A stretch of DNA of 64,000 bases from Idiomarina sp. X4 (GCF_002808045.1 NZ_CP025000.1:1736001-1800000); one strand, 5' to 3'; positions 16,030-26,782 are shown, numbered from the stretch's first letter. A program made the numbers and translations. The notes: generated by a model not told the origin, from the letters alone.

Positions 16030-17261
16030 TGCAGTCTATTAAATCTCTGGTAAAAAGTGTCGCGCTAGTGTCGGCAGCGTTAATCGCCGTGGGCTGTTCA
16101 AGCTCAGACGACGAAGAGCCTAAATTCGCAACCCTTCAACCAATTAACGAAGAGGTGTCGCCGCGAGTACTTTGGAGTGAGTCTGTCGGTGATGGCATCG
16201 GCGAGTACTTTTCTCGTTTAAGCCCGGTGGTTGAGTATGGCAATGTCTATGCGGCTGACCGAGCTGGCATAGTGCGAGCTATGGACAAAACCAACGGTAA
16301 AAAGGTTTGGCAGACTGATTTACGTAACCTTATTACTTTTGACGAGGCACGTGATGAAGGTTGGTTCGATGGTCTTTTTGCCAGCCCCTTCCCGGCACGA
16401 ATTTCTGGCGGTTTAGTTGCCCAGTATGACAGTGTGTTTCTTGGCACCGAGAATGGCGATGTTATTGCGCTAGATGCGCAGACCGGTGACTTGATTTGGC
16501 ACACCGAGGTGGGTAACGAGGTCATGTCGGATCCGGCTGTCGGCGAAGGCCGAGTCGTCGTTCATACGGGTGGTGGCAAGGTGATTAGCCTTGATGCATC
16601 GACCGGTGAGCAGCAGTGGGAATATGAGTATCAAACACCTATGCTGTCGGTTCGTGGTGCTTCAGCGCCCGCTATTATCAGCGGCGGTGTCATTGTCGGT
16701 GACAGCAACGGCAACGGCATGGTACTGATTTCTGACAGCGGCCAGCAAGCGTGGACGCAGACGATTGGCGAAGCCAGCGGTGGTACTGAGCTTGAGCGCT
16801 TAGCCGACGTTGATGCGGCACCGGCGTCACAAGGAACCACTTTGTATATGGTTGCTTATAACGGTGAATTGGTCGCACTTGAATTGATGAGCGGTGAAGT
16901 TCGCTGGAAACGTGACTATAAATCCTTCGAAAATATGCTGGTAACCGCAAGTCGAATTTTCTTAACCGATGTAAATAGCCATGTTTATGCGTTAGACCAA
17001 AACGGTGGTATTGAACGTTGGAGCAATACTCGCTTGTTTGGCCGTGAACTATCGGCGCCGGCGAGACATCGCGGTCACATACTTGTCGGTGACTTTGAAG
17101 GTTATTTGCATTGGCTTGATGATGACACAGGCGAAATTAAAGGACGTTATCATGTTGGCGGCGACGGCGTTTACGTTGCCCCCGCTATTAGTGACAACGT
17201 TGCTTACGTGCAAACTCGTGACGGCGACATTATCGCTATTGATATAAACTCAGGAAATTAA
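16029..17261 (+). CDS. bamB: Outer membrane assembly lipoprotein BamB
   Basis: 410 residues. Lipoprotein signal with lipobox I-A-V-G-C-S-S-S, so it is anchored to the outer membrane from the periplasmic side. The mature part is a PQQ-like eight-bladed beta-propeller, with repeated segments such as V-x-A-L-D-x-x-T-G-D-L-I-W, V-I-S-L-D-A-S-T-G-E-Q-Q-W and V-A-L-E-L-M-S-G-E-V-R-W. It supports the BAM complex in inserting outer-membrane beta-barrels. Placed between yfgM and der as in other gammaproteobacteria. Confidence 0.96.
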   Translation: MQSIKSLVKSVALVSAALIAVGCSSSDDEEPKFATLQPINEEVSPRVLWSESVGDGIGEYFSRLSPVVEYGNVYAADRAGIVRAMDKTNGKKVWQTDLRNLITFDEARDEGWFDGLFASPFPARISGGLVAQYDSVFLGTENGDVIALDAQTGDLIWHTEVGNEVMSDPAVGEGRVVVHTGGGKVISLDASTGEQQWEYEYQTPMLSVRGASAPAIISGGVIVGDSNGNGMVLISDSGQQAWTQTIGEASGGTELERLADVDAAPASQGTTLYMVAYNGELVALELMSGEVRWKRDYKSFENMLVTASRIFLTDVNSHVYALDQNGGIERWSNTRLFGRELSAPARHRGHILVGDFEGYLHWLDDDTGEIKGRYHVGGDGVYVAPAISDNVAYVQTRDGDIIAIDINSGN

Positions 17262-17267
17262 TAAATA

Positions 17268-18707
17268 ATGCTACCAGTTGTTGCGCTCGTGGGGCGCCCA
17301 AACGTTGGGAAATCCACCTTGTTTAATCGGTTAACACGCACTCGCGATGCGTTGGTAGCGGACTTTCCCGGGCTGACCCGAGACCGAAAGTATGGACAAG
17401 CAAACTACGACGGTTATCAGTTTATCGTCGTCGATACCGGCGGTATTCACGGTGATGAAGAGGGTATCGATGAAGAGATGGCTAAGCAGTCATTGCTGGC
17501 GGTCGATGAAGCCGATGTGGTTTTGTTTCTGGTTGATGCGCGAGATGGTGTCACAGTAGGCGACCAAGCGATAGCGACTCACCTGCGCAAACAGAATAAA
17601 AAAGTGTATTTGGTCTGCAATAAAATTGATGGGATTGATGCAACCTCTGCAATGGCGGACTTTTACTCGCTGTCGCTGGGTGAGTTATATGGTATTGCGG
17701 CGGCGCACGGACGAGGTGTTGAACAGCTACTGACAACGTGCTTTAAGCCGCTGGCTGATGACTACCCTGATGTTATTGCGTCGACCAAAGAGGATTCTGA
17801 AGATCTCGAACATGACGAGATAGATTATGAAGCTCTGCCGCTTAAGTTGGCGATTGTCGGTCGACCTAACGTGGGTAAATCAACACTCACTAACCGCATT
17901 CTGGGTGAAGAGCGGGTTGTCGTTTACGATATGCCAGGCACTACCCGAGATTCGGTTTATATTCCGATGCAGCGTGACGAGCGCGAGTACATCTTAATTG
18001 ATACTGCCGGGGTTCGTCGTCGAGGTCGTATTGGCGAAGCCATTGAGAAGTTTTCAGTGGTGAAGACCTTACAAGCCATTGAAGATGCCAATGTTGTTCT
18101 TGTCGTTATTGACGCACGAGAAACCATTACCGATCAGGATTTGAATCTTATCGGTTTCGCGCTGAATGCAGGGCGTTCCATTGTGATTGCCGTGAATAAG
18201 TGGGACGGCCTGGAAAGTGACCATAAAGAAGAAATTAAGCGTGAGCTCGATCGTCGCTTAGGTTTTGTTGACTTTGCCCGCTTGCATTTCATTTCTGCTT
18301 TGCATGGAACCGGTGTTGGTCATTTATTTGAGTCGGTTGAAGAAGCTTATGCTAGTGCAACACAGCGTATCGGTACGTCTAAATTGACCAAAATAATGGA
18401 AATGGCGCAAGATGAGCACCAACCGCCGTTGGTTAGTGGACGCCGGGTTAAACTCAAGTATGCGCATGCAGGCGGCTATAATCCGCCGAGAATCGTTATT
18501 CATGGTAACCAGGTGACTGACTTACCAGGCTCGTATAAGCGTTACCTAATGAACTACTTTAGAAAAGCATTAGGCATTATGGGAACGCCGATAAAGATTG
18601 AATTTAAAGAACCGAAGAACCCGTTTGCCGGCAAGAAAAACCAGCTGACCTTGTCGCAGCAACGCAAGCGAAAGCGGTTAATGAAGTTTTTGAAAAAGAA
18701 GAAGTAA
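17268..18707 (+). CDS. der: Ribosome biogenesis GTPase Der (EngA)
   Basis: 479 residues with two tandem GTPase domains. Domain 1 has G-R-P-N-V-G-K-S-T at about 8-16 and D-T-G-G; domain 2 has a second G-R-P-N-V-G-K-S-T near 203 and D-T-A-G-V-R-R. Both have N-K-x-D specificity motifs (CNKID, VNKWD). A KH-like C-terminal domain follows, with a basic tail ([16 protein letters not shown]). It acts in assembly of the 50S ribosomal subunit. It ends the cluster and is followed directly by a strong terminator. Confidence 0.97.
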   Translation: MLPVVALVGRPNVGKSTLFNRLTRTRDALVADFPGLTRDRKYGQANYDGYQFIVVDTGGIHGDEEGIDEEMAKQSLLAVDEADVVLFLVDARDGVTVGDQAIATHLRKQNKKVYLVCNKIDGIDATSAMADFYSLSLGELYGIAAAHGRGVEQLLTTCFKPLADDYPDVIASTKEDSEDLEHDEIDYEALPLKLAIVGRPNVGKSTLTNRILGEERVVVYDMPGTTRDSVYIPMQRDEREYILIDTAGVRRRGRIGEAIEKFSVVKTLQAIEDANVVLVVIDARETITDQDLNLIGFALNAGRSIVIAVNKWDGLESDHKEEIKRELDRRLGFVDFARLHFISALHGTGVGHLFESVEEAYASATQRIGTSKLTKIMEMAQDEHQPPLVSGRRVKLKYAHAGGYNPPRIVIHGNQVTDLPGSYKRYLMNYFRKALGIMGTPIKIEFKEPKNPFAGKKNQLTLSQQRKRKRLMKFLKKKK

Positions 18708-18709
18708 TG

Positions 18710-18747
18710 AAAAAAGCCCGATATCAACAAATATCGGGCTTTTTTGT
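18710..18747. terminator. Bidirectional terminator between der and hslO
   Basis: A 15-bp perfect stem (arms 18710-18724 and 18731-18745, core AAGCCCGATAT / ATATCGGGCTT) with a CAACAA loop, flanked by an A-run and a T-run. It serves convergent der and hslO. Confidence 0.88.
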
Positions 18748-18760
18748 TGCCAAGCGTCAC

Positions 18761-19591
18761 TCAGTTAAAATCAGACGGCTTAAAAACATATTCGGTTAGG
18801 CAATAGTCACAAGTCATGACAATTTCGCCGTCTCTGTCCAATATCTCTTTTAGCTCTTCAGGCTTAACCGACGCTAATGCATCAAGAGTCTTGTCACGAG
18901 AACAGCCACACACAAAGCTGACGGGCTGAGCCGGGTACAAGTGCACGGTTTCTTCATGGTACAAACGGTGCAGCAGCTCTTCAGCCGGCACGGTGTAAAG
19001 CTCTTGAGCGGTGATGGTGTCAGTCAGGGTTGCTAAGTGTTCAAACCCTGTTAAATCCTGACCTGACGACGGCAATCGCTGCAATAACATGCCCGCTGCG
19101 TGCTCGCCGTCAGCATGAAGCCATACCTTGGTGTGTAATTGCTCGGACTGCTCAAAGTAATTTTCCAACATTTCAGCAATAGAGTCGGCGTCGCCACTAA
19201 CGACGCCCTGATAACGCTCGCCTGTGTCCGGCGTCAATGTGATAATTAATTGACCTTTGCCAATCATTGAACGTAAGTCCGTGCCTTCCAGTTCTGCTCT
19301 TAAACGGGCAATACCGCGAAGCTCTTGCTTATGGTTACCGTTAACGGCAACGAAGTTGAGGGGACCGTCGCCTTGCAACTGAACCGCAATATGCCCTTCA
19401 AATTTCAATGTTGCGGTCAGTAGAGAAACCGCAGCCATCATGTGGCCTAACACTTCTTGTACGGCCGCCGGGTAGTTATGACCACGGATTAAGGTCTGGT
19501 AGCTGCTGGTCAGCTGAACCAGCTCGCCGCGAACATCATGGTCGTTAAAGGTATAACGCGATAGTTGGTCCGTTGGGTACTCCATGGTCAC
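18761..19591 (-). CDS. hslO: Redox-regulated chaperone Hsp33
   Basis: 276 residues. The C-terminal zinc-centre cysteines are arranged C-G-C-S ... C-D-Y-C (C-x-C and C-x-x-C), which hold zinc when reduced and form disulfides on oxidation, activating holdase activity. The N-terminal domain is typical (LSRYTFNDHDVRGELVQL). The start overlaps the end of hslR by four bases, so the two heat-shock genes are translationally coupled, as in E. coli. Confidence 0.96.
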   Translation of the reverse strand: MTMEYPTDQLSRYTFNDHDVRGELVQLTSSYQTLIRGHNYPAAVQEVLGHMMAAVSLLTATLKFEGHIAVQLQGDGPLNFVAVNGNHKQELRGIARLRAELEGTDLRSMIGKGQLIITLTPDTGERYQGVVSGDADSIAEMLENYFEQSEQLHTKVWLHADGEHAAGMLLQRLPSSGQDLTGFEHLATLTDTITAQELYTVPAEELLHRLYHEETVHLYPAQPVSFVCGCSRDKTLDALASVKPEELKEILDRDGEIVMTCDYCLTEYVFKPSDFN

Positions 19592-19995
19592 TCCTTTTTA
19601 AAACGAATTAGCTGACGTCGCTGTTTTTTGTCAGGACGTCCGTCAGGATGTGGATTATACAATGCATTAAGCTTTCTTGCTTCTGCGTTTTCTTCGCGTT
19701 TTGCGATGCTTTTTTCTGTTTCACGATACAAAAGCTGAGCTTCCGGAGCGCCGCGGCGTTGCTCACTTAACTCAAGCACCTCAACCTCTTTGCTATCGAA
19801 GCCTTGACGTAATGTAATAATAGCACCCACCTGAACCACTTTAGATGGCTTGCTGCGTTGTCCGTCATAGTGGACTTTACCCGCTTGAACCATCTCTCTG
19901 GCCAAAGCGCGGGTTTTATAAAAACGCGCTGCCCAAAGCCATTTATCCAGGCGAACACCCGTGTCAGACGATGTACTCTTTTGCTTCTTTGTCAT
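19588..19995 (-). CDS. hslR: Ribosome-associated heat shock protein Hsp15
   Basis: 135 residues. An N-terminal S4 RNA-binding domain (VRLDKWLWAARFYKTRALAREMVQAGKVHYDGQR-type segment, about residues 13-46) is followed by a charged C-terminal extension with a basic end. In E. coli Hsp15 binds 50S subunits that carry blocked nascent chains and helps recycle them. The Shine-Dalgarno before the ATG is poor. It is divergent from gspC, with the secretion operon promoter between. Confidence 0.93.
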   Translation of the reverse strand: MTKKQKSTSSDTGVRLDKWLWAARFYKTRALAREMVQAGKVHYDGQRSKPSKVVQVGAIITLRQGFDSKEVEVLELSEQRRGAPEAQLLYRETEKSIAKREENAEARKLNALYNPHPDGRPDKKQRRQLIRFKKE

Positions 19996-20035
19996 AAAAC
20001 CGCAATCATTTCGTTATAAAGTTTGTGTTAAGCGA

Positions 20036-20064
20036 TTGTTGACTCATGTTCGCTGCGCTAGAAT
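20036..20064 (+). promoter_or_regulatory. Putative promoter of the gsp operon
   Basis: TTGTTG (20036-20041), 17-base spacer, TAGAAT (20059-20064). If used, transcription starts near 20071, downstream of the in-frame ATGs at 20046 and 20067, which favours a later gspC start. Confidence 0.45.
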
Positions 20065-20105
20065 GCATGAATCTCTTTTGTCAGTGTAACAAGAATAAGA
20101 ATAAA

Positions 20106-21008
20106 GTGACTGCCAGACTTAAACAGTATTTTACGAATTCAGCCCATTGGCGCAGACTCCTGCTCGCGTTAACCGCTTTTCTGTGGTTTTGCGTTGCGGT
20201 GCTACTTGCCGAGTTCACCTGGTCGTTGCTGTCACCCAGTGAACCTCAGAACCTGCAGCCGACGGTACCGAAGTTTAACTCGACGTCACAGTCTGGCAAT
20301 ACCATCGACATTAATCGTATTCAGGCACTGAATCTTTTTGGTGAGTCAGAAGTGCAAGGTCCAAGAAATTCGCGCAATGCACCGAAAACCACACTGAATG
20401 TGCGCCTTATTGGTGTATCGGCAAGCTCTAACCCCGAGCGCTCGGCGGCCATCATTCAGCAAGGAAGCCAGCAGCGAACTTATATTATCGGTGAAAGTAT
20501 CGGCAGTTCTCGTGTAACGGTCGAAGAAATTTACGCCGACAGAGTCATTCTGGACAACAACGGACGACTTGAAACTCTAGTGATGGAAGATGTTGGTGAG
20601 GATCGTCCCGCATTATCGCTCACGGTGGATGAGGCTGCGACAGAACAAAAAAACACAGACGAGCCCGCCGAGAATAGCGGAACCGAATTTGTTGAAACTC
20701 AGCTTAGCACTATAGCGAATGATCCGTCGTCCATTATGGAGTACGTCAGTATCTCACCGGCTATGGAAGGCGGTTCGCTAATAGGTTATCGCTTGAAGTC
20801 GGCTAAAAACCCTGAACTTTTTAAGCGGGCAGGGTTTCAAAATGGCGACTTGGCGGTCGCTATCAATGGCTACGATTTAACCGATATGGAACAAGCCATG
20901 TTAGCCAGCGAAGAGTTGGCTAATCAAACACAAGTATCAATTGAAATAGAGCGCGATGGTGAACGGATGGAGCTGTCGTTTGAGCTACCGGAACAACAGG
21001 AAAATTAA
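20106..21008 (+). CDS. gspC: Type II secretion protein GspC
   Basis: 300 residues from GTG 20106. A short basic N-terminus (TARLKQYFTNSAHWRR) leads into one inner-membrane helix (LLLALTAFLWFCVAVLLAEF). Then come the periplasmic HR domain (IQALNLFGE ... TTLNVRLIGVSA ... AAIIQQGSQQRTYIIGESI) and a C-terminal PDZ domain (GGSLIGYRLKSAKNPELFKRAGFQNGDLAVAINGYDL). GspC links the inner-membrane platform to the GspD secretin. In-frame ATGs at 20046 and 20067 would add a Cys-rich 13-20 residue leader, but a candidate promoter overlaps them; the start is therefore uncertain. First gene of the gspC-N operon. Confidence 0.88.
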   Translation: MTARLKQYFTNSAHWRRLLLALTAFLWFCVAVLLAEFTWSLLSPSEPQNLQPTVPKFNSTSQSGNTIDINRIQALNLFGESEVQGPRNSRNAPKTTLNVRLIGVSASSNPERSAAIIQQGSQQRTYIIGESIGSSRVTVEEIYADRVILDNNGRLETLVMEDVGEDRPALSLTVDEAATEQKNTDEPAENSGTEFVETQLSTIANDPSSIMEYVSISPAMEGGSLIGYRLKSAKNPELFKRAGFQNGDLAVAINGYDLTDMEQAMLASEELANQTQVSIEIERDGERMELSFELPEQQEN

Positions 21009-21009
21009 T

Positions 21010-23073
21010 ATGTCAGTGGCAAGAAGAGGCTTAAGAAATTGGCTCGGAGCCCTGGGGTTGGCCGTAACGGTTATGAGTACGCCATTAACGGCGGAAGAGT
21101 ACGCAGCCAGCTTTAAAAATACCGACATCAACGAGTTTATTCAGGTGGTTGGTCGTAACCTTGGCAAAACCATCATTATTGACCCAAATGTGCGCGGAAA
21201 AATTGATGTGCGCAGTTACGATGTCATGAACGAAGAGCAGTACTATCAGTTTTTCCTGAATGTATTGGAAGTTTATGGCTTTGCCGCGGTTGAGATGGAG
21301 TCTGGCGTACTTAAAGTCATTCGAGACCGCGATGCGAAAACATCGTCCTTACCGGTAATGGATGCCGACAGCCGAGGCTCTGGCGATGCCATGGTCACGC
21401 GCGTTGTGCCGGTTGAAAATGTGTCTGTGCGTGAGCTAGCGCCGTTACTGCGTCAACTGAACGATCAAAGTGGTGGTGGCATGGTGGTCAGTTATGATCC
21501 GTCTAATGTCATTATGATGACAGGGCGTTCCGAAACGGTGCAGCGCTTGGTTGAAATTATTGAGCGAGTTGACCGTGCTGGTGACCAGGACGTTGACATG
21601 ATTCACCTTGAGTACGCATCGGCCAGTGAAATAGTACGCATTGCTCAGTCGCTTTATGAAAAAAGTAACAATGACGGTACGCCGCCGTTACTCATTCCTA
21701 AAATTGTCGCGGATGAGCGCAGTAACTCAGTAATTGTCAGTGGTGAGCCGCGGGCCAGAGCGCGTGTCGTTAAGCTGATTAAACAGCTCGATCAGGACTT
21801 AAAGTCGGAAGGTAATACCCGGGTTTTCTATCTGAAGTACGCAAAGGCGCCGGAAGTGGTTGAGGTTTTAAACGACGTGAGTCGCTCAATACAGGCAGAA
21901 AGTGAACAACAAACGTCAAATACCAACACAACTCGCCGACGCAATAATAACGACTCTGTGAGCATTAGTCCGCATGAACCGACGAACTCTGTTGTGATAA
22001 CGGCTCAGCAAGACATGATGGCGTCGTTAGAAAAGGTCATTCATGACCTGGATATTCGCCGTGCGCAGGTCCAGGTTGAAGCCATTATTGTCGAAATTAT
22101 GGAAGGCGATAACGTCGACTTTGGCGTGCAGTGGATAAGCGAAGACGGCGGTATGGTTCAGTACAATACCGGCAATCAGGTGCCTATTGGTAGCCTGGCT
22201 GCGGGTGCTTATCAGGCGCGAGAAAGACCGGGCACGACGACGACTCGAATTACTGATGGCGGTGTTGAGGTGACAACCACTGAACCCGATGAGCCCGGCG
22301 ACATCTCCTTATTAGCTAATTTGCTAGGTTCGGTCAACGGTATGATGTTTGGCACCATTCAGAATGACTGGGCTGCCGTCGTGCAAGCCGTAACTCAAGA
22401 TACCAATTCCAATATTTTGGCAACGCCAAGTATTGTGACGGTTGATAACGAAGAAGCCAGCTTCTTAGTGGGTCAGGAAGTCCCCACCATTACCGGCTCA
22501 ACCACCGGAGACAACAATGACAACCCATTCCAGACGGTCGATAGAACGGAAGTGGGTATTAAGTTAAAAGTCACACCGCAAATTAACGAAGGCGACGCCG
22601 TGCAAATGACCATTGAGCAGGAAGTATCCAGCTTAAGTGGTGCAACCTCTGTGGACGTTATTATCAATAAGCGCGAAATGAAAACCACTGTCATGGCAGA
22701 TGACGGTGAAACCATTGTATTAGGCGGACTGATTGATGAAGACGTGCAAGAGTCGGTGTCTAAAATACCACTGTTAGGCGATATCCCGGTATTAGGACGA
22801 CTGTTTAGTTCGACGTCAACGTCCAAGCAAAAACGCAACTTAATGGTGTTTATTCGCCCAACGATAGTTCGCGATGGCAAGCGTATGCGAGAAATCAGCT
22901 CGACCAAATATAACTACATGCGAGCACTACAACTGGACGAGCGTTCGCGCGGTATTTCCTTAATGCCAATGGAAGAGTCTCCGGTAATGAATGAGTGGGA
23001 CAGTGAACTGACGCTGCCGCCGGGCTTTGAGGAGTACATGGATACTAAACAGCCAGAGACAGAGAATGACTGA
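21010..23073 (+). CDS. gspD: Type II secretion secretin GspD
   Basis: 687 residues from ATG 21010, which is placed one base after the gspC stop and gives a signal peptide (cleavage around TPLTAEEY). N0 domain ([33 protein letters not shown]), N1-N3 domains with an Asn/Thr/Arg-rich loop at about residues 297-318, and then the secretin core: [44 protein letters not shown], and [27 protein letters not shown]. It forms the outer-membrane channel of the secretion system. A longer frame starting at 20956 lies within gspC and is not needed. Confidence 0.96.
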   Translation: MSVARRGLRNWLGALGLAVTVMSTPLTAEEYAASFKNTDINEFIQVVGRNLGKTIIIDPNVRGKIDVRSYDVMNEEQYYQFFLNVLEVYGFAAVEMESGVLKVIRDRDAKTSSLPVMDADSRGSGDAMVTRVVPVENVSVRELAPLLRQLNDQSGGGMVVSYDPSNVIMMTGRSETVQRLVEIIERVDRAGDQDVDMIHLEYASASEIVRIAQSLYEKSNNDGTPPLLIPKIVADERSNSVIVSGEPRARARVVKLIKQLDQDLKSEGNTRVFYLKYAKAPEVVEVLNDVSRSIQAESEQQTSNTNTTRRRNNNDSVSISPHEPTNSVVITAQQDMMASLEKVIHDLDIRRAQVQVEAIIVEIMEGDNVDFGVQWISEDGGMVQYNTGNQVPIGSLAAGAYQARERPGTTTTRITDGGVEVTTTEPDEPGDISLLANLLGSVNGMMFGTIQNDWAAVVQAVTQDTNSNILATPSIVTVDNEEASFLVGQEVPTITGSTTGDNNDNPFQTVDRTEVGIKLKVTPQINEGDAVQMTIEQEVSSLSGATSVDVIINKREMKTTVMADDGETIVLGGLIDEDVQESVSKIPLLGDIPVLGRLFSSTSTSKQKRNLMVFIRPTIVRDGKRMREISSTKYNYMRALQLDERSRGISLMPMEESPVMNEWDSELTLPPGFEEYMDTKQPETEND

Positions 23074-24550
23074 CGCCAGTGCTATTGCGACAACACGATT
23101 GCCTTTTGGTTTTGCCAAACGCTTCGGCGTCGTGGTGGAGTCGGGGGAGCCAATGGTTGTGCACTGCCGTGCAGGCGTTTCCGCGCAGGCGCTTAGGGAA
23201 GTGCGACGCAAACTGGGTCAACCGTTCACCTTGCAAGAACACCCCGCCAACGACTTTGAAACCCTGTTGACGCAGGCGTATCAGCGCGACTCATCAGAGG
23301 CAAAACAGCTGATGGAAGACATTGGCAACGAGTCAGATTTGTTTTCGCTGGCGGACGAACTGCCGCAAACCGAAGATCTTCTGGAAAGTGAAGACGACGC
23401 GCCAATTATCAAACTCATTAACGCAATGTTGAGTGAGGCGATAAAAGAAGGCGCATCGGATATTCACATAGAGACGTTCGAAAAATCGTTGCTGATTCGC
23501 TTCCGTATTGACGGTGTCTTGCGTGAAGTATTACGGCCGAATCGAAAGCTCTCGTCGCTGCTGGTCTCGCGCATTAAAGTCATGGCGCAACTGGATATTG
23601 CAGAGAAACGGGTGCCTCAGGATGGTCGTATCTCTTTGCTGATAGCCGGTCGAGCGGTCGACGTGCGGGTATCGACAATGCCGTCGAACCACGGTGAGCG
23701 AGTCGTTCTGCGTTTGCTTGATAAAAATAATGCCCGCCTGAATTTAATGCAGCTGGGAATGACACAGACGAACCGCAATATCTTCCAACAGCTGATTCAT
23801 AAGCCGCATGGCATTATTCTTGTGACGGGTCCTACCGGCTCGGGTAAAAGTACGACCTTGTATGCCGGACTGAGCGAGATTAACTCGAAAGATCGCAATA
23901 TTCTGACGGTGGAAGACCCCATTGAATACGCCATTGACGGCATTGGCCAAACGCAGGTAAACCCGAGAGTTGATATGACGTTTGCGCGTGGTTTGCGGGC
24001 CATTCTCCGTCAGGATCCTGACGTGGTGATGGTGGGTGAGATTCGAGACGTAGAAACCGCCCAAATAGCGGTACAGGCGTCACTTACTGGGCATTTAGTG
24101 TTATCCACGCTGCATACTAACACCGCGGCTGGTGCTATTACTCGCCTGGAAGATATGGGGGTTGAACCATTCCTGTTGTCCTCAAGTCTACTGGCGGTGC
24201 TGTCTCAGCGCTTAGTTCGTACCTTGTGTAGTAGTTGTCGCCAACCACACACGCCTGATGCTGAAGAGCGTCAGATATTAGGGCTGAGTGATGACTCGGA
24301 TGAAATTATTTACCGGGCGGGCAGTTGCGATGAATGTAACCATACCGGTTATAGAGGGCGTACCGGTATTCACGAGCTTCTTCAGGTCGACGACCATGTG
24401 CGCGAACTGGTGCATAACGGTCATGGTGAACAGTCGATTGAAAAGTACATACGTCAGTCAACGCCGAGTATTCGGCAAGATGGCTTGCAAAAAGTGCTGG
24501 AAGGCAAAACGACATTAGAGGAAGTCTTGCGAGTCACTCGCGAGGAGTAA
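23066..24550 (+). CDS. gspE: Type II secretion ATPase GspE
   Basis: 494 residues from ATG 23066, which overlaps the end of gspD by eight bases. N-terminal GspL-binding domain, then the ATPase core: Walker [16 protein letters not shown], Asp box (LTVEDPIEY), Walker B region [15 protein letters not shown], His box (STLHTN). The zinc-binding tetracysteine C-S-S-C ... C-D-E-C is present, typical of GspE. A cytoplasmic motor that powers pseudopilus assembly. An earlier in-frame start at 23027 would lie deep in gspD and is unlikely. Confidence 0.96.
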   Translation: MTDASAIATTRLPFGFAKRFGVVVESGEPMVVHCRAGVSAQALREVRRKLGQPFTLQEHPANDFETLLTQAYQRDSSEAKQLMEDIGNESDLFSLADELPQTEDLLESEDDAPIIKLINAMLSEAIKEGASDIHIETFEKSLLIRFRIDGVLREVLRPNRKLSSLLVSRIKVMAQLDIAEKRVPQDGRISLLIAGRAVDVRVSTMPSNHGERVVLRLLDKNNARLNLMQLGMTQTNRNIFQQLIHKPHGIILVTGPTGSGKSTTLYAGLSEINSKDRNILTVEDPIEYAIDGIGQTQVNPRVDMTFARGLRAILRQDPDVVMVGEIRDVETAQIAVQASLTGHLVLSTLHTNTAAGAITRLEDMGVEPFLLSSSLLAVLSQRLVRTLCSSCRQPHTPDAEERQILGLSDDSDEIIYRAGSCDECNHTGYRGRTGIHELLQVDDHVRELVHNGHGEQSIEKYIRQSTPSIRQDGLQKVLEGKTTLEEVLRVTREE

Positions 24551-24553
24551 TAC

Positions 24554-25780
24554 GTGGCAGCATTTGAGTATCAGGCAATAGCCAATAATGGGCGTAAGAA
24601 AAAGGGCGTGCTTGAGGCCGATACCGAGCGTCAGGTTCGGCAAATGCTACGTGAACAAGGATTGATGCCTGTCGCGATTGCAGCGGCTGCCGAAAAAGAA
24701 AAGAAACAAAGTGCGCAGAATCGCTGGGGCTTCACATTTCGAAAAGTCAAAGCGCAGGACCTTGCCCTTATTACTCGCCAGCTTTCGACCTTAGTAGGCT
24801 CTGCTTTGCCTATTGAGCAAGCTTTACTGGCCGTTGCTGACCAAACTGAAAAACCACGAATGAAAAAGCTGGTTATGTCAGTACGAAGTAAAGTGGTTGA
24901 AGGTTATGGTCTGGCTGAGGCAATGGCGGAATTCCCTGGGGTGTTTGACTCGCTGTATACGGCAATGGTTGCTGCCGGTGAGAAGTCCGGGCATCTGGAC
25001 CAGGTTCTCGAAGAGCTGGCCGATTACACGGAACAACGTCAACACATGAAAAGTCAGTTGACGCAGGCGCTTGTTTATCCGCTGATGCTGACCCTGGTGG
25101 CTATTGGCATCGTCGTTTTCCTGTTGGTATCAATAGTGCCGCAAATTGTCGAAAACTTTGCGACGATGGGACAAGAGCTGCCTCCAACAACGCTGGCGAT
25201 GATAGCCATCAGTGAGTTTCTGCAAAACTGGGGACTTTGGCTCGTGGTGGGTTTGGTGGTTGTATTACTGCTGTTCGGCCAGTGGCTAAGAAAGGACACG
25301 AATCGCTTAAAATATCACTATCGTTTGCTGAAACTTCCCATGTTGGGGAAAGTCATACGAGGAGTCAGTACGGCACGCTTTGCCAGAACGCTAAGCATTT
25401 TAACCTCATCGGCGGTGCCATTACTGGATGGCTTACGCATTACCTCATCGGTTATTGGTAACCTAGCCATAAGAGAAGCGGTCGACGAAGCCGCTGACCG
25501 AGTCAGAGAAGGTTCGTCATTGAGAGCGGCGCTTCAGGAAACCGGTCTGTTCCCACCCATGATGCTGCACATGATAGCAGCGGGTGAAAAGTCAGGTGAG
25601 CTTGAGCAGATGCTAAAGCGCTGTGCCGACAACCAGGACAAAGAATTTGAAAACTTAGTAACCGTCAGCTTAAAGGTGTTTGAGCCTGTGCTGATTGTCA
25701 CCATGGCGGGCATCGTCTTCTTTATTGTATTGTCGATAATTCAGCCCATATTGCAGTTAAATAATAGTGTAGGACTTTAG
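24554..25780 (+). CDS. gspF: Type II secretion inner-membrane protein GspF
   Basis: 408 residues from GTG 24554, the standard length. Two homologous halves, each with the F-x-R-x-L-x-x-L-x-x-x-G-x-P/V-L pattern (ITRQLSTLVGSALPIEQAL and FARTLSILTSSAVPLLDGL) and the A-G-E-K-S-G-x-L motif (VAAGEKSGHLDQVL and IAAGEKSGELEQML), with three membrane helices. It is the polytopic base on which pseudopilins are assembled. Translationally close to gspE (three bases apart). Confidence 0.96.
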   Translation: MAAFEYQAIANNGRKKKGVLEADTERQVRQMLREQGLMPVAIAAAAEKEKKQSAQNRWGFTFRKVKAQDLALITRQLSTLVGSALPIEQALLAVADQTEKPRMKKLVMSVRSKVVEGYGLAEAMAEFPGVFDSLYTAMVAAGEKSGHLDQVLEELADYTEQRQHMKSQLTQALVYPLMLTLVAIGIVVFLLVSIVPQIVENFATMGQELPPTTLAMIAISEFLQNWGLWLVVGLVVVLLLFGQWLRKDTNRLKYHYRLLKLPMLGKVIRGVSTARFARTLSILTSSAVPLLDGLRITSSVIGNLAIREAVDEAADRVREGSSLRAALQETGLFPPMMLHMIAAGEKSGELEQMLKRCADNQDKEFENLVTVSLKVFEPVLIVTMAGIVFFIVLSIIQPILQLNNSVGL

Positions 25781-25782
25781 TT

Positions 25783-26220
25783 ATGAGACGTAATCAATCC
25801 GGTTTTTCACTCGTTGAAGTTATGGTGGTTATTGCCATTATTGGTATTTTGGCAACCATGGTTTTACCTAACGTGCTGGGTAACCAGGAAAAAGCGAACC
25901 AGCAAAAAGTCATTGCTGATATTGTGGCGTTGGAAAATGCCCTGGCTCAGTATCACTTGGATAACGGCATGTTCCCGACCACTGAGCAGGGGTTAGAGGC
26001 GCTTGTTAATGAACCAAACCTGGATCCACAGCCGCGCAGCTACCGCACGGGTGGGTACATTCGTCGCTTGCCTCAAGACCCTTATGGTAATGACTACTTG
26101 CTGTTGAACCCCGGGCAGTACGACGATATTGATATTTTCTCAGCGGGTCCAGATGGTCAACCAGGTACTGAAGACGACTTCGGTAGTTGGATGATTGGCA
26201 ACAACGATCGTGACCAATAG
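25783..26220 (+). CDS. gspG: Major pseudopilin GspG
   Basis: 145 residues. Short leader MRRNQSG, prepilin peptidase site G|F-S-L-V-E-V-M-V-V-I-A-I-I-G-I-L with Glu5, then the classic GspG body: L-D-N-G-M-F-P-T-T-E-Q-G-L-E-A-L and the calcium-site region near the C-terminus (FSAGPDGQPGTEDDFGSW). It is the main subunit of the pseudopilus. No prepilin peptidase (gspO/pilD) is in this window, so processing must be done by an enzyme encoded elsewhere. Confidence 0.97.
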   Translation: MRRNQSGFSLVEVMVVIAIIGILATMVLPNVLGNQEKANQQKVIADIVALENALAQYHLDNGMFPTTEQGLEALVNEPNLDPQPRSYRTGGYIRRLPQDPYGNDYLLLNPGQYDDIDIFSAGPDGQPGTEDDFGSWMIGNNDRDQ

Positions 26221-26782
26221 GCCGCAGCAACAAGGATTCACACTGATTGAACTGATGCTGGTCATGGCCATTCTTGGTCTTATTGCCAGCTCAGTAATGC
26301 TGACGTTACCGGGCAGTAATCGTCAGCAAAACTCTGCTCAAGATTCAGCAATTACACTGCAGCAACAACTTCAATACGCTCGTGAGTATGCCATGGTACG
26401 ACAGCAGCCTCTTGCTATCGCCTTTAATGACAATGGCTACGAGTTCCTGGTATGGCAGGATGAAAGTTGGCAGACGTTTAGTGCGCGAGGACTGAAACCT
26501 CAACAGACTGAATGGCCGATAAGTTGGCAGTTGCTTAGCCAGGACATAGCCGAGCTGGCACAAAACGAAGAACTTAATGAAGGTGTCTTTGGTAACGGCG
26601 ATGAGGCCGAGCAGGACGATGATTCTGAAGCAAAGCAACCTGACGTGCTGATTTTACCGAGTGGTGAAATGACGGCTTTCAGCGTAAAAATTGAAAATGC
26701 GAATGATATGAGTGCAGAACGCTGGGTAAAAACCGAGAATAGCTGGCAACTGACGGTGTTAAAAGAGGCGCCTGAGCAATGA
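26210..26782 (+). CDS. gspH: Minor pseudopilin GspH
   Basis: 190 residues from GTG 26210, which overlaps the gspG stop. Leader MTNRPQQQG, cleavage site before F-T-L-I-E-L-M-L-V-M-A-I-L-G-L-I. The globular domain carries a very acidic stretch around residues 119-148 (ELNEGVFGNGDEAEQDDDSE) not typical of the short enterobacterial protein. An in-frame TTG at 26195 is also possible. Its stop overlaps gspI by four bases. Confidence 0.88.
   Translation: MTNRPQQQGFTLIELMLVMAILGLIASSVMLTLPGSNRQQNSAQDSAITLQQQLQYAREYAMVRQQPLAIAFNDNGYEFLVWQDESWQTFSARGLKPQQTEWPISWQLLSQDIAELAQNEELNEGVFGNGDEAEQDDDSEAKQPDVLILPSGEMTAFSVKIENANDMSAERWVKTENSWQLTVLKEAPEQ

Noticed and set aside
20956..21009. An upstream start for gspD inside gspC
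   Set aside because: It would add a non-signal leader. ATG 21010 gives a proper signal peptide right after the gspC stop.
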